From assembly GCA_963205255.1 (NCBI GenBank), contig CAUJIK010000011.1:1-64000 (forward strand): DNA of 64,000 nt, read 5' to 3'. Position numbers and translations under genes: made by a program. The notes under the pieces were generated by a model. That model did not search any database. It saw only the letters and a list, made by a program, of their open reading frames with translations, and was not told the DNA's origin. This stretch comes from Pseudomonadota bacterium (GTDB lineage: Bacteria > Pseudomonadota > Gammaproteobacteria > Steroidobacterales > Steroidobacteraceae). Shown piece after piece: positions 31,343 to 40,865 of this stretch. The stretch's first letter is position 1, and the number at the start of each line of letters is the position of its first letter.

Positions 31343-34300
31343 TGACCGCCGCCCAATCTCCGGTAGTACTCGGCGACATTCTCCCGATACCTTCCCGCGT
31401 CGTCGACCCCTTCCGTGCGGGAAGCATTCTCCGCGCGGCCGGCGCGTTGCGCGCGCAGCGCGGCCAGCTCCAGCTGGTCCACCAGCGCCACCATCTGCTG
31501 ATATTCAGCGGCCATCGGGTCACCGCCCGCGCGCCGCATCCGCTCCGACAGTTCGCGCAGCGCCGCCATGTCCGGATTCGTCAGCGCGCCCGGCTGCAAG
31601 GATTGCCGCAACTGGCCCAGGCGCTCGCTGCTGGCGCGCACCTGCGGCTGCAGTTCCTCACCGGGAACCGCGCGTGCGCCTTCAATGGCACGGCGCAATT
31701 CGCCCAGTTCCGCCAGCAGCTCGCCCGGCTCGGCACGGGCGCCGCCCGCTCCTACTCCGCCGCCGCCGCCACGATTCTCGCCGGCGGCAAGGCCAGCGGC
31801 ATCGGCAAGCCCGCTCGCCAGCTGCTCCAGGGCCTGCGTGATCAGTGGGTCGCGCATGACGGCCCGAGTCTCGCCGCCGCGTTCGATCTCCATCGCGCTG
31901 CGCGCCAGGCCGGCAGCCGTGCCCAGCTCATTCAGCGCCGCGCTTTCCTGCGCCACGCGTTCGCTGGCCTGCGGCGAGCGCTCCCGGCCGCGCTGCTGCG
32001 CCTGGCGCATCTGGCGTTGCAGAGCCTCGAGCCCGGACTGCAGCTCGCGCTTCTCGTCCGCCAGTCTTTCGGCCTGCTCATCTGTCAATCCAGCCGGGCC
32101 GTTGCGCGGATTGGCGATGCCCGGCGGCGCCTGGCTGGAAACGGCCGCGCGCAGCTCCTGCTCGTTGCGCCGCTGCCGATCCAGCAGCGATTGCGCCGAA
32201 CGCTCCAGATCCTCGAAGGATTCGCCGATGGCCTGCTGGCGCGAGCGCTCCAGCTGCTCGCGGGCGCGCTCCAGTTGCTGGCCGGCGCGGCGCACACTTT
32301 CCGGATCACCGGGCTGCATGTTGCGCATGGCCTGCGCCACCTGCTCGGCGGCCTCGGCAGCCGAAGAAGAAGCCGAACCCTGCTGCCCTCCTTGCTGGCC
32401 TTGCTGGCCCTGCTGGCCCTGCTGACCCTGTTGGCCCTGTTGTTGTTGCTGCTGCTGCGCCAGCTGCTCGAGCTGGCGGCGCAGTTCCTCGGCCTCGCGC
32501 CGCAGCTGCTCCTGCTGCCAGCGCTGCGCCTCCGGCTGCGCGGTGTTGCGGCGGGCCTCGCGCGCCAGCTGCTCCTGGCGGCGCGCCAGTTCGCGCAACT
32601 TGCGCTGCGTCTCGTCCTCCGCGGCGCTCTGCTGCTGCGCCGTCATTTGCGGCTCGGTCTCGTACTGGTTCTTTTCAAGATCCAGTTCCAACTCGGTCAT
32701 CTCCGCCACGTCGCGACCGGCCTGCCCACCCCCGCCGCCGCCCGCGGCATTGCTTTGCATCGCCACCTGGATGTCACGGAAGGTGGCTTCGGCGCGCAGC
32801 AGATGCTGCAGCGCGCGCTGCTCATGCGCCACCGCCTGCTCCAGCTTGCGCTCACCGAGACTTTGCGCGGCCGGCCGCATGGCCTTCACCGCCTCGGTGA
32901 GGTTCTCGACGAAGCGGCGCACATTGTCGTCCGTGCCCGCGAGCATGCGCGCCTGCACGCGCTCGACCAGCGTATTGGCCTGCTCCGCGAGCGTGTTCTG
33001 CACTTCGGCCAGCATGCGCGCGCTGTCGGCCTGGCGCTCGGTTTCACGCTGATCATTGGTCTGCGCGCCACGCTGCAGGTTCCACGTGGCCAGCAACACC
33101 TCACGCTGACGCTGCGAAATCGCGCCCTCGTCATCACCGCCGCCACCACCACCGCCACCGCCGGCCTGGGATTGCGTGAACCGCCGGTCGAAGGGCTGCA
33201 CCTGGATGAGGAACAGGTCTGTCTGCACGCTGTGGCGCCGGTCGCGCGCCAGCGCGTAGTAGCTCACCAGGTCACCCGGCACCAGCAGCGGTTCACTGCC
33301 TCCCGGGCCCGGCTGCTGCATTTCTTCCAGACGCAGCAACGCGGCCGCCTGGATGTCGGTGGCGCCGGCATTGAGCTTCTCGGTGCGCCACTCGCCTCCG
33401 TTCACCGAATAACGCAGCTCCAGCGCTTCGAGACGGAAATCATCCTGCGCCTTGATGCTGACCGGCACTTCCTCGATGTTGGTGGCCTGGTAGTCGCGGC
33501 CGGGGCGCAGGATCTGCACATTGGGCTTCTCGTCCGGCACCAGATCGATGACGAAATCCTCGGTCAGCGCCACCACCTCGTCACCGAAACGCGTGGCGAT
33601 GCGGTAGTGGCCCGGCTGGCTCACGGTCAGCTCGCCCTTCGAGGTGGCGCCGCTCTGCTGCATGCCGCCTTCGTTGCCATTCACCACCAGCAGCGGCGCT
33701 TCCATCGGCGTATTGGTCACCACTTCGAGTGCGACACGCGTGCCTTCCACGGCGCGGATGTCGCCACCGGCCTCTTCCATGAGCGGCTTGAGACCGGTCC
33801 AGGAGGGGTAGCTGTAGGTCAGCTTCAGGCTCTCCACCCGCGGCAGGTCCACCACGTCCACGCGATGCTCGCGGCTCTTCAGACGCCCGGCGCTGACGTA
33901 GTAGCTGGCCGCCTCGCGCAGTGCGAACAGCGTGAAGCGATAGCCGCCGCTGCCATCGGCCTCCATCGGCGCGGCTTCCCACGCGCCCTCCGCGCCGAAG
34001 CGCACATGCAGCTGCACCTGGCCCGCGCCGCCCTGCACCAGCGCGGTCACCGGCAGGTCCTGGTTGCGGCGCACGGTCACATCGCCGGGCCGCACGGCAA
34101 TGCCGCCGGCGGCCTCCGCGATGCGCTCCGCGGACGGCTTCACGCCCAGCCACAAGCGGCGCGCACCGTCGCCCCACAGGCCCGGGCCCGCGGCGATGAG
34201 CACGCCGAGCAGGCCCGCCACCAGCAATGCCGCGGCGCCCGGCAGCATCCAGCGACCGCGCGGCACGGCCTCGGCAACCGGCATGCGCTGCGCGACGCGG

Positions 34301-34680
34301 TCCGCATCCTCGGCCAGCAGATCGATGAGCGGCGATGCCGTGCCTTCTGCCTCGCGACGCCGTTCCTGAAGATAGGTTTCGACGCGTCCGTCCTGATCGG
34401 GCAGCGCGCGCTCCAGCGCCGCAGCGCCGTCATCGAGGGACTGGCGCCGCAGCATCCACCACACGCCAGCCGCGCAGCCGCCGACGGCCAGCAGGCCCAG
34501 CGCGCGGGCGACGAACACCACCGGGGGCGCGAATCCCGTGCGACCCAGGACGAATGCGGCCAGCAATGTCAGCAGCAGCAGGGCCGCCGTCGCGACCGCC
34601 GCGCCACGCATGCACAGCACGCGCCGCAGTCCGGCGCGGACCTGGTCGAGATATCCGTCAAGCTCGGCGCGCGGGCTCAT
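31339..34680 (-). CDS. DUF4175 family large membrane protein
   Basis: 1113 aa. Two N-terminal transmembrane helices (about 25-75) are followed by a third near 145-165. A periplasmic beta-rich region comes next (about 190-480), then long Gln/Glu/Arg-rich coiled coils. A low-complexity run of Gln and Gly-Gln-Gln repeats lies near 735-760, and a second glycine-rich stretch (GGGGGGGGGDDEG) near 505. Resembles the large proteins annotated DUF4175/TIGR02302 in Alphaproteobacteria, which sit beside MoxR-DUF58-VWA genes. Function unknown. Overlaps both neighbours by ATGA. Confidence 0.7.
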   Translation of the reverse strand: MSPRAELDGYLDQVRAGLRRVLCMRGAAVATAALLLLTLLAAFVLGRTGFAPPVVFVARALGLLAVGGCAAGVWWMLRRQSLDDGAAALERALPDQDGRVETYLQERRREAEGTASPLIDLLAEDADRVAQRMPVAEAVPRGRWMLPGAAALLVAGLLGVLIAAGPGLWGDGARRLWLGVKPSAERIAEAAGGIAVRPGDVTVRRNQDLPVTALVQGGAGQVQLHVRFGAEGAWEAAPMEADGSGGYRFTLFALREAASYYVSAGRLKSREHRVDVVDLPRVESLKLTYSYPSWTGLKPLMEEAGGDIRAVEGTRVALEVVTNTPMEAPLLVVNGNEGGMQQSGATSKGELTVSQPGHYRIATRFGDEVVALTEDFVIDLVPDEKPNVQILRPGRDYQATNIEEVPVSIKAQDDFRLEALELRYSVNGGEWRTEKLNAGATDIQAAALLRLEEMQQPGPGGSEPLLVPGDLVSYYALARDRRHSVQTDLFLIQVQPFDRRFTQSQAGGGGGGGGGDDEGAISQRQREVLLATWNLQRGAQTNDQRETERQADSARMLAEVQNTLAEQANTLVERVQARMLAGTDDNVRRFVENLTEAVKAMRPAAQSLGERKLEQAVAHEQRALQHLLRAEATFRDIQVAMQSNAAGGGGGGQAGRDVAEMTELELDLEKNQYETEPQMTAQQQSAAEDETQRKLRELARRQEQLAREARRNTAQPEAQRWQQEQLRREAEELRRQLEQLAQQQQQQQGQQGQQGQQGQQGQQGGQQGSASSSAAEAAEQVAQAMRNMQPGDPESVRRAGQQLERAREQLERSRQQAIGESFEDLERSAQSLLDRQRRNEQELRAAVSSQAPPGIANPRNGPAGLTDEQAERLADEKRELQSGLEALQRQMRQAQQRGRERSPQASERVAQESAALNELGTAAGLARSAMEIERGGETRAVMRDPLITQALEQLASGLADAAGLAAGENRGGGGGVGAGGARAEPGELLAELGELRRAIEGARAVPGEELQPQVRASSERLGQLRQSLQPGALTNPDMAALRELSERMRRAGGDPMAAEYQQMVALVDQLELAALRAQRAGRAENASRTEGVDDAGRYRENVAEYYRRLGGGQ
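32385..32450 (-). repeat. Low-complexity Gln/Gly-Gln-Gln coding repeat
   Basis: Within the DUF4175 gene, imperfect 9-base units encode repeated Gly-Gln-Gln after a run of seven Gln codons. Likely to vary in length by slippage. It encodes a flexible linker between coiled coils. Confidence 0.75.
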
Positions 34681-36686
34681 TCACGACGCTCCCGGAGTAC
34701 GCTCAGATGGTAGTTCGCCATCAGCGGTTCGAAGAATGCAAGCAATGCGGCTCCGAGCAGCAGCCAGAACCACACGGGAATCACGCGACCGGCGTCCGCG
34801 GGCGCCGCCGCGGCGCCTGCGGCGACATCTCCGGCCGGCGTTGCCTGCGCCCGAAGCGCCAGCCATCTTTCGACCGCCGCCGCGTCCAGAGGTTCGAGGC
34901 GGGATTCACGCGGATCGGGATTGACGGCGATGTAGTCGCTGCGGCCGCCGCCACGCACCTCGTAGAACCCCGGCTGCGTGGGCACCAGGCGCAGCGAACC
35001 CGCGGTGCCCTGCAGCACCAGCGCCCGCTGGCCCGCGGGATCGAATACCTGGCCGCCGCCGCGGCCGGATGGATCGGCATCCACGGGGCTGCCGACGAGG
35101 GCCGTGGTGGCCTCCACGCGCGCGCCGGCCAGATACATGGCCGATTCGGCGACGAAGCGCACGAACAATGGATGGATGGCGAGGTCATTCCACTCGCGCG
35201 CCAGCGGCGAGGTGAAGGTGAGCACACGCCCGCGGCCCAGCGGCTGTTCCAGCAGCAGCGGCGTGCCATTCTCGAACTGCATCAGCACCCGCGAACCCTC
35301 GGGCGGCACCACGGGGACATGGCGCAGGAAGCGGATCGAGCGCCAGCCGGCGCTGTCGCGCAGCACCGGATGGCTTTGCTCCAGCTCCGCGACGCGTGCC
35401 GGCGCATTGCCGGCGGCCCGCGCACGGCCGGTTGCAGGCTGGGCGCCCGTCAGCAGCTCGCTGCCGGCCTGCAGCGCGCGCGGCCCCAGCGTCAGCAGCG
35501 CGGCTCCGCCCTCCTCCACATAGCGGCGCAGGCTGCGCGCCGTGGCCGCATCGAGCACGCCGGCGTCGGAAACCACGATGGCGGAGAAACCCTCCAGCGA
35601 ACGCGTGGCAAGGGCGGGCGCTCCCGACACTTCCACCTGGAAACGCGGGCTGGCCAGCGATTCCAGCGCCGCGCGCAGATAGGTGGCGTCATCGGCCGAT
35701 GTGGTGGCGGCGACCAGCAGCACCCTGGGCTGCACACGCCGCAGCAAGGCATGGTGCGCATCATCCTGCGGCAGGGCGTCAGAGGGCATCAGGCGCGCGG
35801 CGAGGCGATGCTCACCCGCACCGGGTTCGCCGATGTCGAACCTTTCCACCAGCGGCAGCGCTGCGTCGCGCAGCGGCCGCCGGCCGCGCTCGACACCGTT
35901 GACCTCGAACACCAGCTCGCGGCCGGCGAGCGCGGCGGCATCGCCTTCGAGGCGGACCAGCGCGGCGGAGGCATCCTGTGCCGGCACCTCGATGCCGGCC
36001 ACGCGCAGATTGGGCGATGCATCGCCGCCCACATCGCGCAGATCGAGCGCAACGCCCGCGGGCGGCTGCAAATCGGCGAACCGCAGCGGACTCGCGGAGG
36101 CTTGCAGATCGGTGATCACATGCATCAGCACCTGCTCGCCCGGCCCGGCGCCCCAGGAAGCCGAACCCGTCATCAGCGTGCCGTAGTCCAGGCGCGAGGC
36201 GCCAGGAGCAAGGCCGTCCACGGCCGCCGCCAGCAGGCCGCGCTGCGCGGCGAACACCGGCTCCTGCAATATCGCAAGGCTGTGACCGGCCGCCACGATC
36301 ATGGCGCGGTCCGCGCCCCGCAGCTCCGAGATCAGGCCGCGCGCCTGCTCCTGCGCGCGCTGCCAGGTGCCGCCGCGCTGCATGGACAGCGAGGTATCGA
36401 GCACGATCACATGCAGCGTCGCACCGCCCGCGGGACCGGGAGCGGTCGCCAGCCGCCACAGCGGCCCGGCGAAGGCCAGAGCCAGCAGCGCCACCAGCAG
36501 CAGACGCAGCGCCAGCAGCAGCCAGTAGCGCAGCTCGTGACGCTGGCTGCGGCGCACCGTGGCAGGCTCCAGGAACATCAGCGAGGCGAACGGCTGCTTC
36601 TCGTCGGTGCGGCGCGCGAAGCGGTGCAGCCACAGCGGCAGCGCAACCCCGGCCAGCCCCAGCAGAAACAGCGGCGCCATCCACAT
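34677..36686 (-). CDS. BatA-type VWA membrane protein
   Basis: 669 aa. The N-terminal aerotolerance-regulator segment (APLFLLGLAGVALPLWLHRFARR) and a second helix near residue 55-75 precede a von Willebrand A domain with MIDAS motif DTSLSM near residue 97. A glutamine-amidotransferase-like segment (FSAIVVSDAGVLDAATARSLRRYVEEGGAALLTLG) lies near 375-410. A last transmembrane helix (VIPVWFWLLLGAALLAFF) is near the C-terminus. Anchored in the inner membrane and likely acts on periplasmic or membrane partners with MoxR and DUF58. ATGA overlap with the DUF4175 gene. Confidence 0.82.
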   Translation of the reverse strand: MWMAPLFLLGLAGVALPLWLHRFARRTDEKQPFASLMFLEPATVRRSQRHELRYWLLLALRLLLVALLALAFAGPLWRLATAPGPAGGATLHVIVLDTSLSMQRGGTWQRAQEQARGLISELRGADRAMIVAAGHSLAILQEPVFAAQRGLLAAAVDGLAPGASRLDYGTLMTGSASWGAGPGEQVLMHVITDLQASASPLRFADLQPPAGVALDLRDVGGDASPNLRVAGIEVPAQDASAALVRLEGDAAALAGRELVFEVNGVERGRRPLRDAALPLVERFDIGEPGAGEHRLAARLMPSDALPQDDAHHALLRRVQPRVLLVAATTSADDATYLRAALESLASPRFQVEVSGAPALATRSLEGFSAIVVSDAGVLDAATARSLRRYVEEGGAALLTLGPRALQAGSELLTGAQPATGRARAAGNAPARVAELEQSHPVLRDSAGWRSIRFLRHVPVVPPEGSRVLMQFENGTPLLLEQPLGRGRVLTFTSPLAREWNDLAIHPLFVRFVAESAMYLAGARVEATTALVGSPVDADPSGRGGGQVFDPAGQRALVLQGTAGSLRLVPTQPGFYEVRGGGRSDYIAVNPDPRESRLEPLDAAAVERWLALRAQATPAGDVAAGAAAAPADAGRVIPVWFWLLLGAALLAFFEPLMANYHLSVLRERRE

Positions 36687-36691
36687 GAGCT

Positions 36692-37609
36692 TCAGCTCCT
36701 CTGCCTGAACATGAGGTAGCGGCGCAGCGCCTTGTCCAGCGGCTCGTCGGTGACCAGCAGCGCATGCGCGGCGCCCGTGCCGGCCGCCATCCGGCTCACC
36801 TTCGCCAGGTGCTCCTGCACCCGTTCGCGATAGGTGGTGCGCAGATAGTCGGGCGACACCTCCAGCTGCGCGCCGGATTCCACATCCTCGAGCAGCACCG
36901 ACTCCTGCCAGGCCGGTTCGAGCTCGGCGCGATCCAGCACCTGCAGGACCAGGATGTCATGCCCGCGCCAGGCCAGCGGCGCCAGCGCGCGGGTGAGCGC
37001 TTCGGGGTCGCAGTAAAGATCCGAGATCACGGCGACCAGGCCACGGCGTTGGCAATGCTCGCGCAACTGTCGCAGCGATTCCGCCAGGTCCGTGCTGCTG
37101 CCGGGCTCCAGCCCATCCAGCGCATGCAGGATGGCGCTGAGACTGCCGGTGCGGCTCGACGGCGGACGGTAACTGCGGATCTTCGAATCAAAGGCGATGA
37201 GACCCACCGGGTCGTGCTGCTGCAGCGCCATGTAGGCGAGCGATGCCGCCACGAACTTCGCATAGCGCAGCTTCGACACCGGCCCCGAGCTGTAGCCCAT
37301 GGACGCGCTCACATCCATCGCGATCATCAGCCGCGTGTTGGTCTCGCCCTGATAGCGGCGGATGTAGGTGCGATCGGTGCGCGCGAACACGTTCCAGTCG
37401 ACGAAGCGCGGATCATCGCCTTCCGAATACGCCTTGTATTCCGCGAATTCCTGGCTGAAGCCGAAACGCGGGCTGCGATGCAAGCCCTGGAAGAAGCCCT
37501 CCACGGCCGAGCGCGCCACCAGCTCCAGCGTCGCGAGCTGGGCCAGCACCTCCGGGCGCAGCAGCTCCTTGGCTGAAGATCCGCGCGTGCTGGAAGTGGC
37601 AGCGCTCAT
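36692..37609 (-). CDS. DUF58 domain protein (VWA-like)
   Basis: 305 aa from ATG 37609. DUF58 core: SPRFGFSQEFAEYKAYSEGDDPRFVDWNVFARTDRTYIRRYQGETN, then a VWA MIDAS DVSASMGY near residue 101 and FVAASLAYMALQQHDPVGLIAFD. Cytoplasmic; lacks the N-terminal transmembrane helices of the longer DUF58 type. DUF58 proteins form the usual partner of MoxR ATPases, whose gene is five bases upstream. Confidence 0.9.
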   Translation of the reverse strand: MSAATSSTRGSSAKELLRPEVLAQLATLELVARSAVEGFFQGLHRSPRFGFSQEFAEYKAYSEGDDPRFVDWNVFARTDRTYIRRYQGETNTRLMIAMDVSASMGYSSGPVSKLRYAKFVAASLAYMALQQHDPVGLIAFDSKIRSYRPPSSRTGSLSAILHALDGLEPGSSTDLAESLRQLREHCQRRGLVAVISDLYCDPEALTRALAPLAWRGHDILVLQVLDRAELEPAWQESVLLEDVESGAQLEVSPDYLRTTYRERVQEHLAKVSRMAAGTGAAHALLVTDEPLDKALRRYLMFRQRS

Positions 37610-37614
37610 GAGAT

Positions 37615-38607
37615 TCAGCGCGGCAACACCACATCGACGACCTTGCCGAGCAGGTTGTCGATGGTGACGCCGTCGGATTCGGCCTGGTAGTTCGTCAGCA
37701 CGCGATGGCGCAGCACCGGCAGCGCCAGCGCGCGCAGATCCTCCTCGGCCACGTGATAGCGTCCTTCGGACAGCGCGCGCGCCTTGGCGGCGAGCACCAG
37801 GAACTGCGTGGCGCGGATGCTGGCGCCATAACGCGCGTACTGCTTCACCGCATCGATGGCCAGGGGATCGGAGGGGCGCGTGGCGCGCACCAGATCCACG
37901 GCCTTGCGCGCCACGGTGTCCGACACCGGCACCTGCCGCACCAGCCACTGGAAGCGCAGGATCTCCTCTGCGCTGGTGCACGGCACGATTTCCGGCGGCT
38001 CCACGCGCGAGGTGTTGTCCGCCACCACCTGCAGCTCGTCCTCGGCGCTGAGGTAATCCAGCAGCACATTGAACAGAAAGCGGTCGAGCTGCGCTTCGGG
38101 CAGCGGATAGGTGCCCTCCAGCTCGATGGGGTTCTGTGTGGCCAGCACGAAGAACGGCGGATCGATGCGCCGGGTGTTCCCGCGCACGGTGACGGAAAGC
38201 TCCTGCATGGCTTCGAGCAATGCGGACTGCGTCTTGGGCGGCGTGCGATTGATCTCGTCGGCCAGCAGCACATTGGCGAACAGCGGTCCGGGCACGAAAG
38301 TCCAGGTGCGCTTGCCCGTGCTCATGTCCTCTTCGAGGATGTCGGTGCCGGTGATGTCCGTGGGCATCAGGTCGGGCGTGAACTGAATGCGCTTGAACGA
38401 CAGCCCCAGCGCCTGCGCCAGCGTGCGCACCAGCAGCGTTTTCGCCGTGCCTGGCATGCCGGTGATGAGACAGTGCCCGCCCACGAGCAAGGTGATGAGC
38501 AGCTGCTCCACCACCTCGTCCTGGCCCACGATGAGCTTGCGGACTTCACGGCGTATGGCCGTGAAGCACTCGCTGAAGCGGTCCACGAGTTCGCGCGATT
38601 CGGTCAT
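37615..38607 (-). CDS. MoxR-family AAA+ ATPase
   Basis: 330 aa from ATG 38607. Walker A GMPGTAKT near residue 48, Walker B VLLADEINRTPPKTQSALLEAM near residue 112, sensor 1 VLATQNPIELEGTYPLPEAQLDRF, and the AAA lid with sensor 2 (YGASIRATQFLVLAAKARAL). MoxR ATPases remodel or insert cofactors into target proteins through VWA-domain partners; four proteins in this operon have VWA or VWA-like domains or lie next to one. Starts 4 bases inside the TPR-peptidase gene. Confidence 0.95.
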   Translation of the reverse strand: MTESRELVDRFSECFTAIRREVRKLIVGQDEVVEQLLITLLVGGHCLITGMPGTAKTLLVRTLAQALGLSFKRIQFTPDLMPTDITGTDILEEDMSTGKRTWTFVPGPLFANVLLADEINRTPPKTQSALLEAMQELSVTVRGNTRRIDPPFFVLATQNPIELEGTYPLPEAQLDRFLFNVLLDYLSAEDELQVVADNTSRVEPPEIVPCTSAEEILRFQWLVRQVPVSDTVARKAVDLVRATRPSDPLAIDAVKQYARYGASIRATQFLVLAAKARALSEGRYHVAEEDLRALALPVLRHRVLTNYQAESDGVTIDNLLGKVVDVVLPR

Positions 38608-40865
38608 GGCGATTCTTCTCCGGTCATTTCGAGCAGCAGTTTCTGTGCGGGACGGAAGCGCGGCGCCGTTTCCAGCGCCTGCAGCAGATGGCGGCGCGCG
38701 GCGGCGGCATCGCCCGTGGCGCGGGCGGCGCGCGCCAGCCCATAGTTCGCGCCGGCGGTGTCCAGCGGCGCCAGCGCCAGCAGCACCTGATATTCGCGCA
38801 ATGCATCGGCCGGCCGGTTGGTGGCCAGCAGCAGCTCGCCAAGCTCGGCATGGCCGGCGGGCGCGAGCGGATCCACATAGTTCACCGCATCGAGCACTTC
38901 GGCTGCCTCTGACTGGTTGCCGGCTTCGACCAGCAGCTGCGCCAGCTTGCGCAACCCTTGCGGATCCCAGCCTCCGGCCTTGCGCCAGGCCCGCAGCGCC
39001 TCGATGGCGGCGGCCTTGTTGCCGGCGCCTTCCTCGGCGGTGGCCAGTGTCTGGTAGGCATTGCCGCCGGCGGTGAACTCCGGCAGCAGCTCGATGCCGG
39101 CGCGCGCCGCGGTACGCGCCGCCGCCCAGTTCTTCTCGTCCCGCGCAGTGAGCGCGGCGCGCATCTGCTCCAGCCAGCGCTTGGGCTGGGCGATGTAGGG
39201 CGCGAAGCGCTGCTTCATGAAGGCCTGGAATTCGGCATCGAAAGCCTCGGGCTCCACGGCGAACACGCGCCGCACGGCATCGGCCGTGGTGATGTCCTCG
39301 CGGAAGGCGTGCAGGAACTCCACCAGTTTCGCAAAGCCCCAGCGCTGCTCGGCAAACAGGCACACAAGGCCCGCCTGCATGTAGGAGATCTGCACCTGGT
39401 TCTCGTACGCCGGACGCAGGAAGCCCTCGTCCAGCCGCGCCACGGGCAGGAGCTTGTCGGCGATGAAGGCCTCGACCAGATCGGGCCCAACCGATACGCC
39501 AGGTGTGGGACCGGTGCGCCATTCCTCGAACATCGACAGGCCCTCGCTGAGCCAGCGTGGCACGCGATGCTGCGTGGCCGAGAGCGTGAACACATGGGCC
39601 ATCTCATGCCACAGCGTGCTGCCCCAGTGGAAATCACCGCTCTGGCGCCCCGAGGGGCTGTCCATGGCCACCACATGGCCGAACGTCACGCCGAGCAGCC
39701 CGATGCCGGGCAGGCCCGCGGTGCGCACGCCGAAATCATCATGCTCGGGATAAAGCTCGATGGTCACAGGCTCGGTCGGCGTATAGCCATAGCGCTGCGC
39801 GAAGGTGGCGATGCTCTGCCGCGCCAGTTGCGCAACATAGGGACGCAGCGCCGCGGCCTCCTTGCGATGCAGCTGCAGGCGCAGCGGCGGATCGCGGCTG
39901 TCGATGAATTCGTACTGGTCGAAGCTGTCGAGCAGCCGCAGCGTGTTCACGGTGGCGGTGCTGAAGCGATCGCCGGAATAGGCGCGGGTGAGTGAGGCGC
40001 GGGCGCCGTCCACCTCGCCCAGCCGCAGCAGGTTCAGGCCGCGCTCGCGATGCGCGGACCACAGATCCGGCTGCACCTCCACGGCGCGCGCATACCAGCC
40101 TTCGGCCTCGCGGTAACGCCGGCGGATCACCTCGAAATACCCCAGTTCCTCGAACAGCGTGCCGTAGCGCGGGTTGTACGCCAGCGCGGCGCGCGTCCAG
40201 CGCGCCGGGTCGCGATGGCCGATCACCTCGACAGCCGCCAGCAAGGTCTGCGCCTCCAGCGGCGCGCGGCGCTGCGCTTGGGCCAGTTCCAGCGCCCGCT
40301 CGGCCGAGCTTCTGGCCTCTTCCATGCGACCGTTCTCGATGGCGACGCGGGCCGCGACCAGATGCGCCTCGATGCGCCCCTGATCCTCGTCGAGCAACTC
40401 GCGCAGGCTGTCGCTGACATCGCCCGAGAAGCGCTCCGCCGCCACGCTCGCGCTGGCGACACGCGCGCCGTAGTCACGCGGCGCGATCTCCAGCGCCTCC
40501 TGGAACAGGCGCATGGCGTCCTGATACTGGCCCGCGGCGAGAAACAGCCGCCCCCAGCGCACGCGCGGCCGCGGATCATCGGCCGCGGCGGCCACGGCAT
40601 CGCGAAAGGCCTGGTTCGCGGCCTGGAAGTCACCCAGAGCCCACTGCGCCTCGGCGCGCAGCAATGGCTCGGCACGCGTCAGCAACGCGCGATAACAGCG
40701 GCTGGCCTGTTCCTGCCTGCCGCGCAGCAAGGGATCATCGCAGCGGCGCAAGGCGTCCGCGCGACCCGGGTCGTAGTCGATCTGCTGCGCCGGGGCCACG
40801 CCGGACAGGCTCAGCCCGAGCGCCATGACGGCAAGCGGCAGGACGAATGCCGAAGGGTGTTTCAT
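38604..40865 (-). CDS. Secreted TPR protein with gluzincin peptidase domain
   Basis: 753 aa. Signal peptide residues 1-27 (SGVAPAQQ). TPR-like helices at about 60-300 and again at 580-740. The centre holds a zinc-peptidase site: His420-Glu421-Met-Ala-His424, with Glu441 (WLSEGLSMFEEW) as likely third ligand, as in the MA-like gluzincins. Residues around 366-405 (TIELYPEHDDFG, GVTFGHVVAMDSP) match the strand that precedes such sites. Predicted periplasmic. Its position next to MoxR suggests it processes or assembles the operon's substrate. ATGA overlaps on both sides. Confidence 0.8.
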   Translation of the reverse strand: MKHPSAFVLPLAVMALGLSLSGVAPAQQIDYDPGRADALRRCDDPLLRGRQEQASRCYRALLTRAEPLLRAEAQWALGDFQAANQAFRDAVAAAADDPRPRVRWGRLFLAAGQYQDAMRLFQEALEIAPRDYGARVASASVAAERFSGDVSDSLRELLDEDQGRIEAHLVAARVAIENGRMEEARSSAERALELAQAQRRAPLEAQTLLAAVEVIGHRDPARWTRAALAYNPRYGTLFEELGYFEVIRRRYREAEGWYARAVEVQPDLWSAHRERGLNLLRLGEVDGARASLTRAYSGDRFSTATVNTLRLLDSFDQYEFIDSRDPPLRLQLHRKEAAALRPYVAQLARQSIATFAQRYGYTPTEPVTIELYPEHDDFGVRTAGLPGIGLLGVTFGHVVAMDSPSGRQSGDFHWGSTLWHEMAHVFTLSATQHRVPRWLSEGLSMFEEWRTGPTPGVSVGPDLVEAFIADKLLPVARLDEGFLRPAYENQVQISYMQAGLVCLFAEQRWGFAKLVEFLHAFREDITTADAVRRVFAVEPEAFDAEFQAFMKQRFAPYIAQPKRWLEQMRAALTARDEKNWAAARTAARAGIELLPEFTAGGNAYQTLATAEEGAGNKAAAIEALRAWRKAGGWDPQGLRKLAQLLVEAGNQSEAAEVLDAVNYVDPLAPAGHAELGELLLATNRPADALREYQVLLALAPLDTAGANYGLARAARATGDAAAARRHLLQALETAPRFRPAQKLLLEMTGEESP

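Noticed and set aside
32385..32450. Possible CRISPR or tandem non-coding repeat
   Set aside because: Units are 9 bases, in frame, and encode Gly-Gln-Gln inside DUF4175; no spacers.
31123..34713. Plus-strand open frame of 1196 codons opposite DUF4175
   Set aside because: Leucine/Arg/Ala-rich shadow of a real gene with recognised neighbours and overlaps on the minus strand.
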